Shown here: piece by piece, positions 1 through 7,035 of the stretch
Numbering within the stretch: position 1 is the first letter of the stretch
How the letters are laid out: every line of letters begins with the position of its first letter
Assembly (NCBI GenBank): GCA_964535215.1
Contig: CAZHST010000067.1
Coordinates: 1 to 14,600 of the forward strand
DNA length: 14,600 nucleotides
Source: JACQHM01 sp964535215
GTDB taxonomy: Bacteria; Methylomirabilota; Methylomirabilia; Methylomirabilales; JACQHM01
Direction: 5' to 3'
Position numbers and translations under genes: made by a program
The notes under the pieces: model-generated
Told to the model about the DNA's origin: nothing
Database searches by the model: none
The model's input: the letters and a program-made list of their open reading frames with translations, nothing else

Positions 1-15
1 GCGCGATTGTCGCGC
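1..15. repeat. Small inverted repeat at the window edge
   Basis: The first 15 bases form a perfect inverted repeat, GCGCGA-TTG-TCGCGC, with a 6-bp stem and a 3-base loop. It lies 15 bases downstream of the stop codon of the minus-strand EVE-domain gene, so it could be part of that gene's terminator. The sequence beyond the edge, where a T-tract would lie, is not in the window, so this stays a guess. Confidence 0.3.
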
Positions 16-30
16 CATCAAAAGAGGTTG

Positions 31-864
31 TCAAGAGCTGGGTAGAGCTATACCTAAACGTGCTTCGATATCCCGAATCTCCCTCTTCAACTCCGCCAAG
101 CGTCTTATCGTGGCTTCGTCCACGATATGGATCTTATCCCGGATTTCGTGAAAGGTGCCTGAGAGAAGCTCATTTAGCTGCCTCATATCCGCATGGCGAA
201 CCACCAAATAGATGTTGCTGTTCCACAGGTCGTAAGCATGTTTCAGTTTGGCCAAGGCTTGATGCACATTACCGCCTACTTGGACCTCAAAAACAAAGTT
301 GGGCACCGACTGTTGGATACGCCGCCAGACAGCATCCAGTCGTGCCCTTCCCATCGGATACTCCCGAGCACAGAGGTATCGCTGCAAGCGCCCGATCTCT
401 ACCAGTAACTCAGCGATTTGATCGTGAAGGGAAGCTTCCTCCTGAGGCTCCCCTGTCCCGGATTGAAAGTAAGAAAGCACCCCTGTCGCAATTTCTTCCG
501 GTAACTGGCGAAAGCCCATCTTGGCCCGGAAGTTCACCCGGTCGTCAACGAATTTCTCCTCCTGCCATCTATCAGGAGGGAGGCAAAACCTGACTTCAAA
601 CATCAGATGAAGGGGCCATATGACGGCTCTTGCTTTCAACTCCTCGGGCCAGAGGGGTTGATCTTGCTTGAGCTTTTGTTGAATCACGCCATAGCCGATG
701 ACACCCCTGATAGGTGAAACGGCATAGAAGATGAGAATATCTCCTACCTCTGCCTGCTGCCAGCCCGTAGCCTGAGGGCCTTTACCCTTAAGCCCCCAGG
801 TGTTCCCGAGTTCAAAAGCCGTTTTCCAGTTTTCAGGTGTTCCAACCGCCAACCAGTATTTCAA
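31..864 (-). CDS. EVE-domain protein with C-terminal PD-(D/E)XK-like nuclease domain
   Basis: Start chosen: TTG at 864. A GGAG lies 7 bases upstream, and the product then begins KYWLAVGTPENW, the usual opening of an EVE (PUA-like) domain. The longer frame from 936 would run into the remnant gene upstream. From this start the protein is 277 residues. Residues 1-115 are EVE-like: GWQQAEVGDILIFYA at 34-48, then GVIGYGVIQQ and a PLWPEE segment. EVE domains read modified bases in DNA or RNA, or bind RNA. After a linker (120-150), residues 150-255 look like a PD-(D/E)XK fold: Asp177 in RLDAVW, Glu193 and Gln195 in FEVQVGG, then the helix QALAKLKHAYDLW and strand IYLVV. The third catalytic position carries Gln, not Lys, so activity is uncertain. 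GC by eye is clearly lower than in the downstream genes, which suggests acquisition. A modification-dependent nuclease role is inference; no partner gene is visible before the window ends. Confidence 0.7.
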   Translation of the reverse strand: MKYWLAVGTPENWKTAFELGNTWGLKGKGPQATGWQQAEVGDILIFYAVSPIRGVIGYGVIQQKLKQDQPLWPEELKARAVIWPLHLMFEVRFCLPPDRWQEEKFVDDRVNFRAKMGFRQLPEEIATGVLSYFQSGTGEPQEEASLHDQIAELLVEIGRLQRYLCAREYPMGRARLDAVWRRIQQSVPNFVFEVQVGGNVHQALAKLKHAYDLWNSNIYLVVRHADMRQLNELLSGTFHEIRDKIHIVDEATIRRLAELKREIRDIEARLGIALPSS

Positions 865-901
865 CTTCTTTCTCCGGCAAGCAAAGCTTTTACCTTTTCG
901 A

Positions 902-1085
902 TCACCCGTTGAGCGCAGGCGATGACCTCCTCTCATAGATGACCTTGCCCTCTTCGAGGACCCGGAGGATGAAGCCGCGCCCTTCTTGGATCATCTGCTC
1001 GAACTCCTCGGGGGTGTAGACCAAAACAGGGCCTGAGGGTTTTGACGACCCCCTTGATCACCTGCTCCCTTTGTTCCTGAATCAT
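902..1085 (-). pseudogene. Remnant of a MNT-type nucleotidyltransferase, catalytic core deleted and frame broken
   Basis: Starting at ATG 1085, the frame reads MIQEQREQVIKGVVKTLRP, which resembles the N-terminal helix of small nucleotidyltransferases of the MNT/MinT type. In those proteins the next segment is IILFGSRARG and then SDxDL. Here that whole core is absent. Two bases out of frame, from 1027, the sequence continues VLVYTPEEFEQMIQEG and ends RVLEEGKVIYER before a TGA at 902; this is the normal C-terminal third of the same family. The junction near 1028 therefore looks like one internal deletion of roughly 40-55 codons that also shifted the frame. The ATG overlaps the stop of the NIPSNAP gene (ATGA), so the gene was probably once translationally coupled to it. 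Related proteins often pair with a HEPN partner in toxin-antitoxin modules; no HEPN gene is visible here. A sequencing error cannot explain the missing core. Confidence 0.72.
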
Positions 1086-1405
1086 TGCAAAGGCGAGAAG
1101 GGGGTCGGCCTTAAGAAACTGTTGATGACCCGGGCGACCAGGGGCCCCTCCTTCTCGGTCTCCTGCCTGGCCCTCTGCCACTCGGGGTCATCCATGAAGG
1201 CCTGCCAGACCTTCTCCCGATGGCCCATATCGTTGAACTCCAGGAGATAGATGAGCTGGTTGCTGGTGCCGACAAGGGGCTCCCAGAACCCGACCAGCTT
1301 GATGCCATGCTTCTTCCAGAGGGGGATCGCATGATTGACAAAGCGGGCTTTTAACGCCTCCAGCTTGCCCGGAACGACCTCATAGATCCGAAGCTCGTAG
1401 AGCAT
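1082..1405 (-). CDS. NIPSNAP family protein
   Basis: The product is 107 residues and begins MLYELRIYEVVPGKLEAL, the hallmark opening of NIPSNAP proteins (a dimeric alpha-beta-barrel fold). Further family features are GIKLVGFWEPLVGTSNQLIYLLEF in the middle, the MGHREKVWQAFMDDPEW segment, and the ending ARVINSFLRPTPFSPL. Length is normal and the gene is complete. I start at ATG 1405, not at the in-frame codon at 1420, because a GGAGGAGGG stretch lies just before it. Bacterial members are mostly uncharacterised, and some are annotated as possible monooxygenase-like or vesicle-transport homologues; I do not assign a reaction. Its stop overlaps the start of the nucleotidyltransferase remnant by ATGA. 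A hairpin-containing 58-base gap separates it from argF, so transcription together with the arginine genes is possible but not shown. Confidence 0.88.
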   Translation of the reverse strand: MLYELRIYEVVPGKLEALKARFVNHAIPLWKKHGIKLVGFWEPLVGTSNQLIYLLEFNDMGHREKVWQAFMDDPEWQRARQETEKEGPLVARVINSFLRPTPFSPLQ

Positions 1406-1430
1406 CGTCCCTCCTCCCACCCCCTCCCAA

Positions 1431-1454
1431 CCTTCCCCCTTGAAGGGGAAGGGG
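1431..1454. repeat. G/C-tract hairpin downstream of argF
   Basis: A C-rich arm and its G-rich complement (CCCCTT-G-AAGGGG core, extended by CCTT/AAGG across one bulged base) form a strong hairpin 10-33 bases after the argF stop. The flanks continue as C-runs and G-runs. No T-tract follows on the minus strand, so it is not a canonical intrinsic terminator. It resembles the G/C-run element near 11786-11819 and is probably one copy of a dispersed intergenic palindrome. Confidence 0.55.
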
Positions 1455-1463
1455 ACAGGGGGG

Positions 1464-2393
1464 CTAGATGTTTCCCCCTAACAGCTTCACCAGGATGGCC
1501 TTCTGGACGTGGAGGCGGTTCTCGGCCTGATCGAAGATAATCGAGTGAGGGCCATCCATGACCTCGTCGGTGATCTCCTCGCCCCGGTGGGCGGGGAGGC
1601 AGTGCATGACCAGACAATCGGGCTTGGCCCGCTCGACCAACGCCTGATTCACCTGAAACCCCTGGAAATCCCGGAGCCGTCTCGTCCGCTCCTCCTCCTG
1701 CCCCATGCTGGTCCAGACATCGGTGTAGAGGACGTCGGCCCCTTCTGCCGCCTGATAAGGGTCATGGATCACGGCAAGCCCGGCGTCGTTTTCCTTCGCC
1801 CGCTCCTGACCCCAGGCGAGGACCTCTGTGTCGGGCTCGTACCCCTTGGGGCAGGCGACGACGAAGTGCATCCCCATGAGCGCCGCCCCCTCCAGCCAGG
1901 AGTTGCAGACATTGTTCCCGTCGCCGACGAAGGCCACCTTGAGCCCCTTGAGGGGACCCCGCTTCTCCAGGATGGTGAAGAGGTCCGAGAGGATCTGGCA
2001 GGGGTGATGCCGGTCGGTCAGGCCATTGATGACGGGGATCCTGGCGGACTGGGCGAGCCGCTCGACCATCTCGTGCTGAAAGGTCCTGGCCACGATCCCA
2101 TCCACCCACCGCTCTAAGTTTCGGGCCGCATCCTGAACCGTCTCCCGCTCCCCCAACCGGATGTCCTGGGGAGCCAGATAGATGGCATGTCCCCCGAGCT
2201 GGGTCATCCCCGTCTCGAAGGTGACCCGGGTCCGGAGGGAGGGCTTTTCGAAGACCATGGCCAGGGTCTTTCCGGGGAGGAGGGGGTGGGGAATCCCCTG
2301 CTGTTGCTTGGCCTTCAGCTCCGAGGTCAGCTTGAAGATCTCCTCGATCTCCTCCCGGGAAAAATCCTTCGGGGAGAGGAGGTCACGCTTCAC
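1464..2393 (-). CDS. argF: Ornithine carbamoyltransferase
   Basis: Transfers the carbamoyl group from carbamoyl phosphate to ornithine to give citrulline, the sixth step of arginine synthesis; a cytoplasmic enzyme, usually trimeric. The product is 309 residues, the normal length. Visible motifs are the carbamoyl-phosphate loop SLRTR (52-56, the family's STRTR with Leu for Thr), HPCQ (130-133), the ornithine-side DVWTSM (225-230) and the catalytic-cysteine loop HCLPAHR (264-270). The N-terminal text DLLSPKDFSREEI is typical of the anabolic enzyme. The start is GTG at 2393, directly after the argD TAA (TAAGTG). The Shine-Dalgarno AAGGAGGTG sits inside the last argD codons, so translation is probably coupled. 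It is the last arginine gene of the cluster; argG and argH are not in the window. Confidence 0.97.
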   Translation of the reverse strand: MKRDLLSPKDFSREEIEEIFKLTSELKAKQQQGIPHPLLPGKTLAMVFEKPSLRTRVTFETGMTQLGGHAIYLAPQDIRLGERETVQDAARNLERWVDGIVARTFQHEMVERLAQSARIPVINGLTDRHHPCQILSDLFTILEKRGPLKGLKVAFVGDGNNVCNSWLEGAALMGMHFVVACPKGYEPDTEVLAWGQERAKENDAGLAVIHDPYQAAEGADVLYTDVWTSMGQEEERTRRLRDFQGFQVNQALVERAKPDCLVMHCLPAHRGEEITDEVMDGPHSIIFDQAENRLHVQKAILVKLLGGNI

Positions 2394-3599
2394 TTAAGGC
2401 ACCTCCTTGAAGACATCGTCCAGGATGGCAAGCGCCTGATCCACATCCGCCTCGGCCACGACCAGAGGTGGCATGAAGCGAAGGGCCGTGTCGCTTACGG
2501 CATTCAGCAGGAGACCCTTCTCCAGACACCGCCGGACGAGCGCCCGGGCATCGGCCTCTACCTCCATAGCAATCAGGAGCCCTTTCCCCCTGATCTCCTT
2601 CACCAGGGGGTACCTCCCCTTTAACGCCTCGAGCCTCTCCATGAGATAGGCCCCCACCTTGGCCGCCCGCTCCGGCAGGTGCTCTTCCATGAGGGCCGAG
2701 ACGGCCGCATAGGCTACCGCAGTCACAATGGGCGTCCCGCCAAAGGTGGAGCCATGGCTGCCTGGGGTGAAATGCTCCGCCACCTCTTCCCTGGCCAGCA
2801 CGGCCCCGATGGGAAGCCCCCCCCCCAGTCCCTTGGCCAGCGTCATGATGTCCGGACTCGCCCCCCAGTGCTGGTAGGCGAAGAGTTTCCCCGTCCGGCC
2901 CATCCCTGTCTGGATCTCGTCCAGGATGAAGAGGGCACCCGTCTCGTCGCAGAGCCTCCGGATCCCCGGCAGGTAGTCATCACCCGGCACATGAACCCCT
3001 CCCTCCCCCTGGATCGGTTCGACCAGGATGGCGGCCGTATGGGCATCCACGGCCCGCTCCATGGCCCTCAAGTCATTGTAGGGGACGTACTTGAAGCCCG
3101 GGACCAGGGGCCCGAAGCCGTGCTGGTACTTCTCCTGGCCTGTCGCGGAAAGGGCACCCAAGGTCCGGCCATGGAAGGAGTTGTAGGTCGTGATGATCTC
3201 ATACCGGTCGCTGGACCAGCGCTCCCTGGCATACTTCCGGGCCAGCTTGATGGCCGCCTCGTTGGCCTCAGCGCCGCTGTTGCAGAAGAAGGCCTTCCTG
3301 GCGAAGGAGTGCTGGCAGAGGAGCCTGGCCAACCGGATCTGGGGCTCAATGTGGTAGAGGTTGGAGATATGAAGGAGCTGCTCCGCCTGCTCCCTGATGG
3401 CCGCCACCACCTTGGGGTGGCAGTGGCCGAGGTTGTTCACGGCGATGCCGGCGACAAAGTCCAGGTACTCCTTTCCCTCCACATCCCAGACCCGGACCCC
3501 CTCCCCCTTGACGATGACGACCGGGAATCTGGCGTAGGTGTTCATCAGGTACCTCTGGGATTGGGCGATCAGCTCTTCCATCGAAGCCATGGGTCTCAA
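2394..3599 (-). CDS. argD: Acetylornithine aminotransferase (PLP enzyme)
   Basis: Converts N-acetylglutamate semialdehyde to N-acetylornithine with glutamate as amino donor; class III PLP aminotransferases like this may also act in lysine synthesis. The product is 401 residues. Visible motifs are NSGAEANEAAIKLAR (from 107), EPIQGEGG (195-201), the cofactor-binding LDEIQTG (226-232, Asp227), the Schiff-base lysine Lys256 in LAKGLGGGLP, and HGSTFGG (282-288). Start choice: TTG at 3599 has AAGGAG five bases upstream. The in-frame ATGs at 3590 and 3581 would be about 14 and 23 bases from that site, and the conserved sequence (ELIAQSQRYLMNTYARFP) begins after all three, so the N-terminus may be shorter by 3 or 6 residues. 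The TTG also overlaps the TGA of a tiny upstream frame. An 87-base gap separates it from argB, and argF follows with no gap. Confidence 0.97.
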   Translation of the reverse strand: MRPMASMEELIAQSQRYLMNTYARFPVVIVKGEGVRVWDVEGKEYLDFVAGIAVNNLGHCHPKVVAAIREQAEQLLHISNLYHIEPQIRLARLLCQHSFARKAFFCNSGAEANEAAIKLARKYARERWSSDRYEIITTYNSFHGRTLGALSATGQEKYQHGFGPLVPGFKYVPYNDLRAMERAVDAHTAAILVEPIQGEGGVHVPGDDYLPGIRRLCDETGALFILDEIQTGMGRTGKLFAYQHWGASPDIMTLAKGLGGGLPIGAVLAREEVAEHFTPGSHGSTFGGTPIVTAVAYAAVSALMEEHLPERAAKVGAYLMERLEALKGRYPLVKEIRGKGLLIAMEVEADARALVRRCLEKGLLLNAVSDTALRFMPPLVVAEADVDQALAILDDVFKEVP

Positions 3600-3670
3600 T
3601 TCATCTCCTTCCTAGAGGGCAGGGCCGTGACCCCGCGAGAAGGGTTGCCCTTGCTACTCCGATCGTCCAC
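3596..3670 (-). other. Possible 24-codon ORF between argB and argD
   Basis: Immediately after the argB stop codon the minus strand carries a textbook Shine-Dalgarno, AAAGGAGG, not needed by any called gene. Ten bases further a GTG opens a 24-codon frame (VDDRSSKGNP... ending SRKEMN). Its TGA overlaps the argD TTG start (TTGA). It contains three arginine codons but no run of them. It could be a leader or coupling peptide for argD, or only spacer with a chance ribosome-binding site. The 10-base spacing is longer than ideal. Confidence 0.22.
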
Positions 3671-3686
3671 CGTATACAGGCCTCCT

Positions 3687-4550
3687 TTACTGGATAATCT
3701 CCGTCCCGATCCCCTCAGTCGTGAAGATCTCCAACAGGAGGGCATGGGGGATGGTCCCGTTGATGATGTGGGTCTTCCTCACCCCTCCATTTAGGGCGGT
3801 CAAGCAGGCCTGGACCTTGGGAAGCATCCCCGCGGAGAGGGTCCCGTCCAGGATGAGTTGCTCGATCTCGGCCCGGTTCAACGTGGAGAGGAGCCTTCCC
3901 TCCTTATCGAGGATACCGTCGGTATCGGTCAGGAGGACCAGCTTTTCAGCGGAGAGGGCCGCCGCCAGCTCCCCTGCCACGGTGTCGGCGTTGATGTTGT
4001 AGGTCAGGCCGTCCTCGCCAAACCCGGTGGGGGCCACGACAGGGATGAACCCCTCCCGCTCTAGGACCTTCAGGATCGCCGGGGAGATGCTCTGGACTTC
4101 CCCCACCAGACCCAGGTCCACCTCCTCCCCGTCCTGGGTCATGGAGGCCTTCTTGGCCCTGATGAGTCCACCGTCCTTCCCGGAGAGGCCCACCGCCAGC
4201 CCCCCGTGGTGGTTGATCAGGCTGACGATCTCCTGATTGATCTCCCCCACGAGGACCTGCTCCACAATCCGCATCGTCTCTTCATCGGTCACCCGAAGCC
4301 CCCGGACAAATCTTGGCGTGAGCCCTGCCTGCTTCATGGCCCGGCCGATCTGGGGCCCCCCACCGTGGACCAGGATCGGTCGCATCCCAACGTAGTGCAT
4401 GAGGATCACGTCCAGGATGACCGAGCGCTTCAGCTCCTCATCCACCATGGCCTTCCCCCCGTACTTGATGACCACGGTCTTCCCGAAGAAGGCCTTGATG
4501 TAGGGGAGGGCCTCGATGAGGACCGACGCCTTTTCGATGAGATGCTCCAC
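3687..4550 (-). CDS. argB: Acetylglutamate kinase
   Basis: Phosphorylates N-acetylglutamate with ATP, the second and usually controlled step of arginine synthesis. The product is 287 residues, an amino-acid-kinase fold. Visible features are VVIKYGGKAM (Lys29, substrate and phosphate binding), HGGGPQI (62-68), FVRGLRVTD (81-89), NINADTVAGELAAAL (185-199) and GMLPKV (241-246). The N-terminal helix KASVLIEALPYIKAF before the kinase core and the C-terminal TEGIGTEI match arginine-sensitive hexameric enzymes, so feedback inhibition by arginine is likely; this is inferred from the family. The start is GTG at 4550, one base after the TAG of the receiver-GAF gene (TAGCGTG), with an AAGGGG six bases upstream, so the two genes are almost certainly co-translated. 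Confidence 0.97.
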   Translation of the reverse strand: MEHLIEKASVLIEALPYIKAFFGKTVVIKYGGKAMVDEELKRSVILDVILMHYVGMRPILVHGGGPQIGRAMKQAGLTPRFVRGLRVTDEETMRIVEQVLVGEINQEIVSLINHHGGLAVGLSGKDGGLIRAKKASMTQDGEEVDLGLVGEVQSISPAILKVLEREGFIPVVAPTGFGEDGLTYNINADTVAGELAAALSAEKLVLLTDTDGILDKEGRLLSTLNRAEIEQLILDGTLSAGMLPKVQACLTALNGGVRKTHIINGTIPHALLLEIFTTEGIGTEIIQ

Positions 4551-4551
4551 G

Positions 4552-5610
4552 CTAGACCCCTTTCCCCTCGATGGGCTCGGTCCGGTTCGGCCCCCGCAGG
4601 GCCTCCAACTCCCTCACCTTCTCCTGAAGCTCCAGGTTAGCCCGGACCAGCTTCTTGTTCACCTTGGCCACCTCGTCCACCGAAGAGGCCAGCTTGTCGA
4701 AGAGCTGGGCGTTGGCAAAGCTCAGCGCCACCAGGCAGGAAAAGGTTGTGAGGAGGGCCAGGTCATACTGGTCAAACTTCTCCCCCGAAATCTTGTTGTT
4801 GGCGTTTAGAACCCCGATGACCTTGCCGTTCACCTTCAACGGAACCGAGATCAGGGACTTGGTTTTAAACTGGGGGTGAAACGCGGACTCCTTAAACCGG
4901 GTCTCGGTCGCGAGGTCCTCGATCAAGAGGGGCTCCCCCTCCCTCGCCACCCAGCCGGCGATTCCTTCGCCGACCCTGATGACCGTTCCCCGCCTCAGAT
5001 CCTCACTCAAGCCCATAGCGTAGGCGATCCTCAGGGTCTGGGCCCCCTCATCGAGAAGCATCAGGGAGACCCTCTCCACCTCCAGGAGGAGGGCGATGAA
5101 CTCGATGACCTTCTGGAAGAGGAGGTTGTTGTCCAGGAGAAACTGCCCCAGGGTATCCCACCGGATCATGTTGGCCAGCTCCATGGAGCTTCTGGTCAAG
5201 CGTTCGAGCTGGCGAAAGCGGCGGCGCTGCTCCCCGTCCAGCCGGCCCCGCTCCACCGCCTTCCCCACCACCTGGCAAAACTCGTCCAGGTTAAGGGGCT
5301 TCTTCAAGAACTCGAAGGCCCACTCCCTCAAAGAGGTGAGGGCCTCCCTGGAGTGAAGCTCCACCTTCCCGCTCACCACGATGACCTGAACATCAGGCTT
5401 TAGCCGCTTGATCAACGGAAGGACATCCAGGCCATCCAACCCGGGCATGACCAGGTCCAGCACCACCACCCGGACCGGTTCCCCCTCCAGGAGTTTCAGG
5501 GCCTCCGGGCCGCTCTCGGCCGTCAGAACCCGATAGCCTGCCTGGCTTAAGGCATCGGTAGCCAGGGTCAGGAAGAGCCGTTCGTCATCAACGACCAGTA
5601 CAGTCTCCAT
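4552..5610 (-). CDS. Receiver-GAF protein with C-terminal coiled coil
   Basis: A 352-residue two-component protein without a kinase, HTH, GGDEF or other recognised output. Residues 1-118 are a receiver: acidic pair Asp8/Asp9, phosphoacceptor Asp52 in VVLDLVMPGLDG, Ser80 in VIVVSG, and Lys104 in FLKKP. A basic linker (120-150, RRRFRQLERLTRSS) leads to a GAF domain (about 165-300) with VGEGIAGWVAREGEPLLIED and SVPLKVNGKVIGVLNANNK, and then a heptad-like helix (300-338, VNKKLVRANLELQEKVRELEAL). The product probably works through protein contacts or as a phosphate-responsive GAF sensor; the ligand is unknown. It sits 32 bases after hslU and one base before argB. The start is ATG 5610 because the receiver fold begins there (METVLVVDDE), but no Shine-Dalgarno is visible: the upstream bases are a 7-bp tandem repeat. 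Asp52 makes a degenerate pseudo-receiver unlikely. Confidence 0.88.
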   Translation of the reverse strand: METVLVVDDERLFLTLATDALSQAGYRVLTAESGPEALKLLEGEPVRVVVLDLVMPGLDGLDVLPLIKRLKPDVQVIVVSGKVELHSREALTSLREWAFEFLKKPLNLDEFCQVVGKAVERGRLDGEQRRRFRQLERLTRSSMELANMIRWDTLGQFLLDNNLLFQKVIEFIALLLEVERVSLMLLDEGAQTLRIAYAMGLSEDLRRGTVIRVGEGIAGWVAREGEPLLIEDLATETRFKESAFHPQFKTKSLISVPLKVNGKVIGVLNANNKISGEKFDQYDLALLTTFSCLVALSFANAQLFDKLASSVDEVAKVNKKLVRANLELQEKVRELEALRGPNRTEPIEGKGV

Positions 5611-5614
5611 ACAG

Positions 5615-5635
5615 CGGATGGCGGATAGCCGATGG
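5615..5635. repeat. 7-bp tandem array between hslU and the receiver-GAF gene
   Basis: Three adjoining heptamers read on the plus strand CGGATGG, CGGATAG and CCGATGG, with no spacer. The array occupies two thirds of the 32-base gap and ends 4 bases from the ATG of the receiver-GAF gene, taking the place where a ribosome-binding site would lie. On the minus strand the units are CYATCSG, close in sequence to the GCCATCA units near 11850-11880. Confidence 0.55.
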
Positions 5636-5642
5636 GTGAACG

Positions 5643-7031
5643 CTACAGGATGTACCGGCTCAGATCCTGGTTCCTGACGATGTCGGAGAGCTTCTCCCTG
5701 ACGTACTCAGCCGTGATCTTCACCTGGACCCCTTCCATGTGGGGGGCCTCGAAGGAGATCTCGTCCAGGAGCCTCTCCATGATGGTGTAGAGCCGTCTGG
5801 CCCCGATGTTCTCGGTGGCCTCGTTGACCGCCGTGGCGATGGCGGCGATCTCCTCGATGGCATCAGGGGTGAACTCCACCTTCACCCCCTCCGTCGCCAG
5901 GAGGGCAACGTACTGCTTGGTCAAGGCGTTCTCGGGCTCGGTCAGGATCCGGACGAAGTCCTCCTTGGTGAGGGGCTTCAGCTCCACCCGGAGGGGGAAC
6001 CGCCCCTGGAGCTCCGGGATCAGGTCGGAGGGCTTGGCGACGTGGAAGGCCCCGGCGGCGATGAAGAGGATGTGGTCGGTCCGGACCAACCCATACTTGG
6101 TGTTGACGGTGCAGCCCTCGACGATGGGCAAGAGATCCCGCTGCACCCCCTCCCGGGAGACGTCGGGGCCATGGACCGCCTCCCGTCCCGCGATCTTGTC
6201 AATCTCGTCAATAAAGATGATCCCCAGATTCTCCACCCGCCGCACGGCCTCGGCGGCCACGTCATCCATATCAATCAGCTTCTGGGCCTCCTCCTGGGCG
6301 AGGATCTTCAGGGCCTCCTTGACCTTGACCTTCCGCCGCTTTGTCCGCTGCGGGAGGAGGTTCCCCAGCATCTCCCGGAGGTTCAGGTCCATCTCCTCCA
6401 TGCCGCTCATGCCGAAGACCTCGATCATCGGGAAGACCCGGTCCTTCACCTCCAGCTCCACCATCCGCTCGTCCAGCTTCCCCTCCTGGAGTCGTTTCCG
6501 GAGCTTCTCCCGGGTCTCGCTCAGGGAGCCGGTGAACTCAATCTCCTTGAGGGTCTCCCCCCCTCCATGGCCGGCAGGGGCACGGCCGGTGGGGAGGAGA
6601 AGGTCCAGGAGGCGTTCCTCGGCCAGCTCCTTAGCCTTCTGCTCAACCCCCCGGGTCCTCTCCGCCCTCACCATGTTGACGGCCAGCTCGGTTAAGTCCC
6701 TGACCATGGACTCCACATCCCGGCCCACATAGCCGACCTCGGTGTATTTCGAGGCCTCGACCTTGATGAAGGGGGCATCGGCCAGCTTGGCCAGGCGCCG
6801 GGCGATCTCCGTCTTCCCCACCCCCGTCGGGCCGATCATGATGATGTTCTTCGGCGCCACCTCGTCCCGGAGCTCGGGGGGAAGCTTCTGCCGCCGCCAC
6901 CGGTTCCGAAGAGCGATGGCCACAGCCCGTTTCGCCTCCCGCTGGCCGATGATGTACTTGTCCAGCTCGGCCACGATCTGCCTTGGGGTAAGGCGATCCA
7001 TCATCTCATCCAGACGCTCCTGATCTGTCAT
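5643..7031 (-). CDS. hslU: HslU, ATPase subunit of the HslVU protease
   Basis: AAA+ unfoldase that threads proteins into the HslV chamber in the cytoplasm. From ATG 7031 the product is 462 residues, a normal length. Visible parts are an N-terminal MTDQERLDEMMDRLTPRQIVAEL leader to the fold, Walker A GPTGVGKT (67-74), pore loop GYVG (100-103), an intermediate (I) domain of moderate length (about 110-240), Walker B IIFIDEIDK (271-279), the arginine-finger region LQGRFPLR (341-348), sensor-2 NIGARRL (408-414), and the C-terminal tail DLSRYIL that inserts into HslV. I chose ATG 7031 because the longer frame begins with two TTG codons inside the preceding HAD gene, and the conserved family start is at the ATG; a GAGGGG lies upstream. 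It follows the HAD stop by 4 bases, so it is separated from hslV by that gene. Confidence 0.97.
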   Translation of the reverse strand: MTDQERLDEMMDRLTPRQIVAELDKYIIGQREAKRAVAIALRNRWRRQKLPPELRDEVAPKNIIMIGPTGVGKTEIARRLAKLADAPFIKVEASKYTEVGYVGRDVESMVRDLTELAVNMVRAERTRGVEQKAKELAEERLLDLLLPTGRAPAGHGGGETLKEIEFTGSLSETREKLRKRLQEGKLDERMVELEVKDRVFPMIEVFGMSGMEEMDLNLREMLGNLLPQRTKRRKVKVKEALKILAQEEAQKLIDMDDVAAEAVRRVENLGIIFIDEIDKIAGREAVHGPDVSREGVQRDLLPIVEGCTVNTKYGLVRTDHILFIAAGAFHVAKPSDLIPELQGRFPLRVELKPLTKEDFVRILTEPENALTKQYVALLATEGVKVEFTPDAIEEIAAIATAVNEATENIGARRLYTIMERLLDEISFEAPHMEGVQVKITAEYVREKLSDIVRNQDLSRYIL

Positions 7032-7035
7032 GCTG

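Noticed and set aside
1085..1181. The longer frame upstream of the nucleotidyltransferase remnant as real N-terminal coding sequence
   Set aside because: Its first 32 codons read the NIPSNAP gene in another frame (Gly/Arg/Pro-rich); family-like sequence begins only at ATG 1085.
1431..1454. Intrinsic terminator after argF
   Set aside because: The hairpin is strong, but no T-run follows on the minus strand, so I list it only as a G/C hairpin repeat.
5739..6732. Two long plus-strand frames (308-318 codons) opposite hslU
   Set aside because: They are mirror frames of hslU codons, rich in Leu/Gly/Asp or Ser/Arg, with no domain and no ribosome site; hslU is certain on the other strand.
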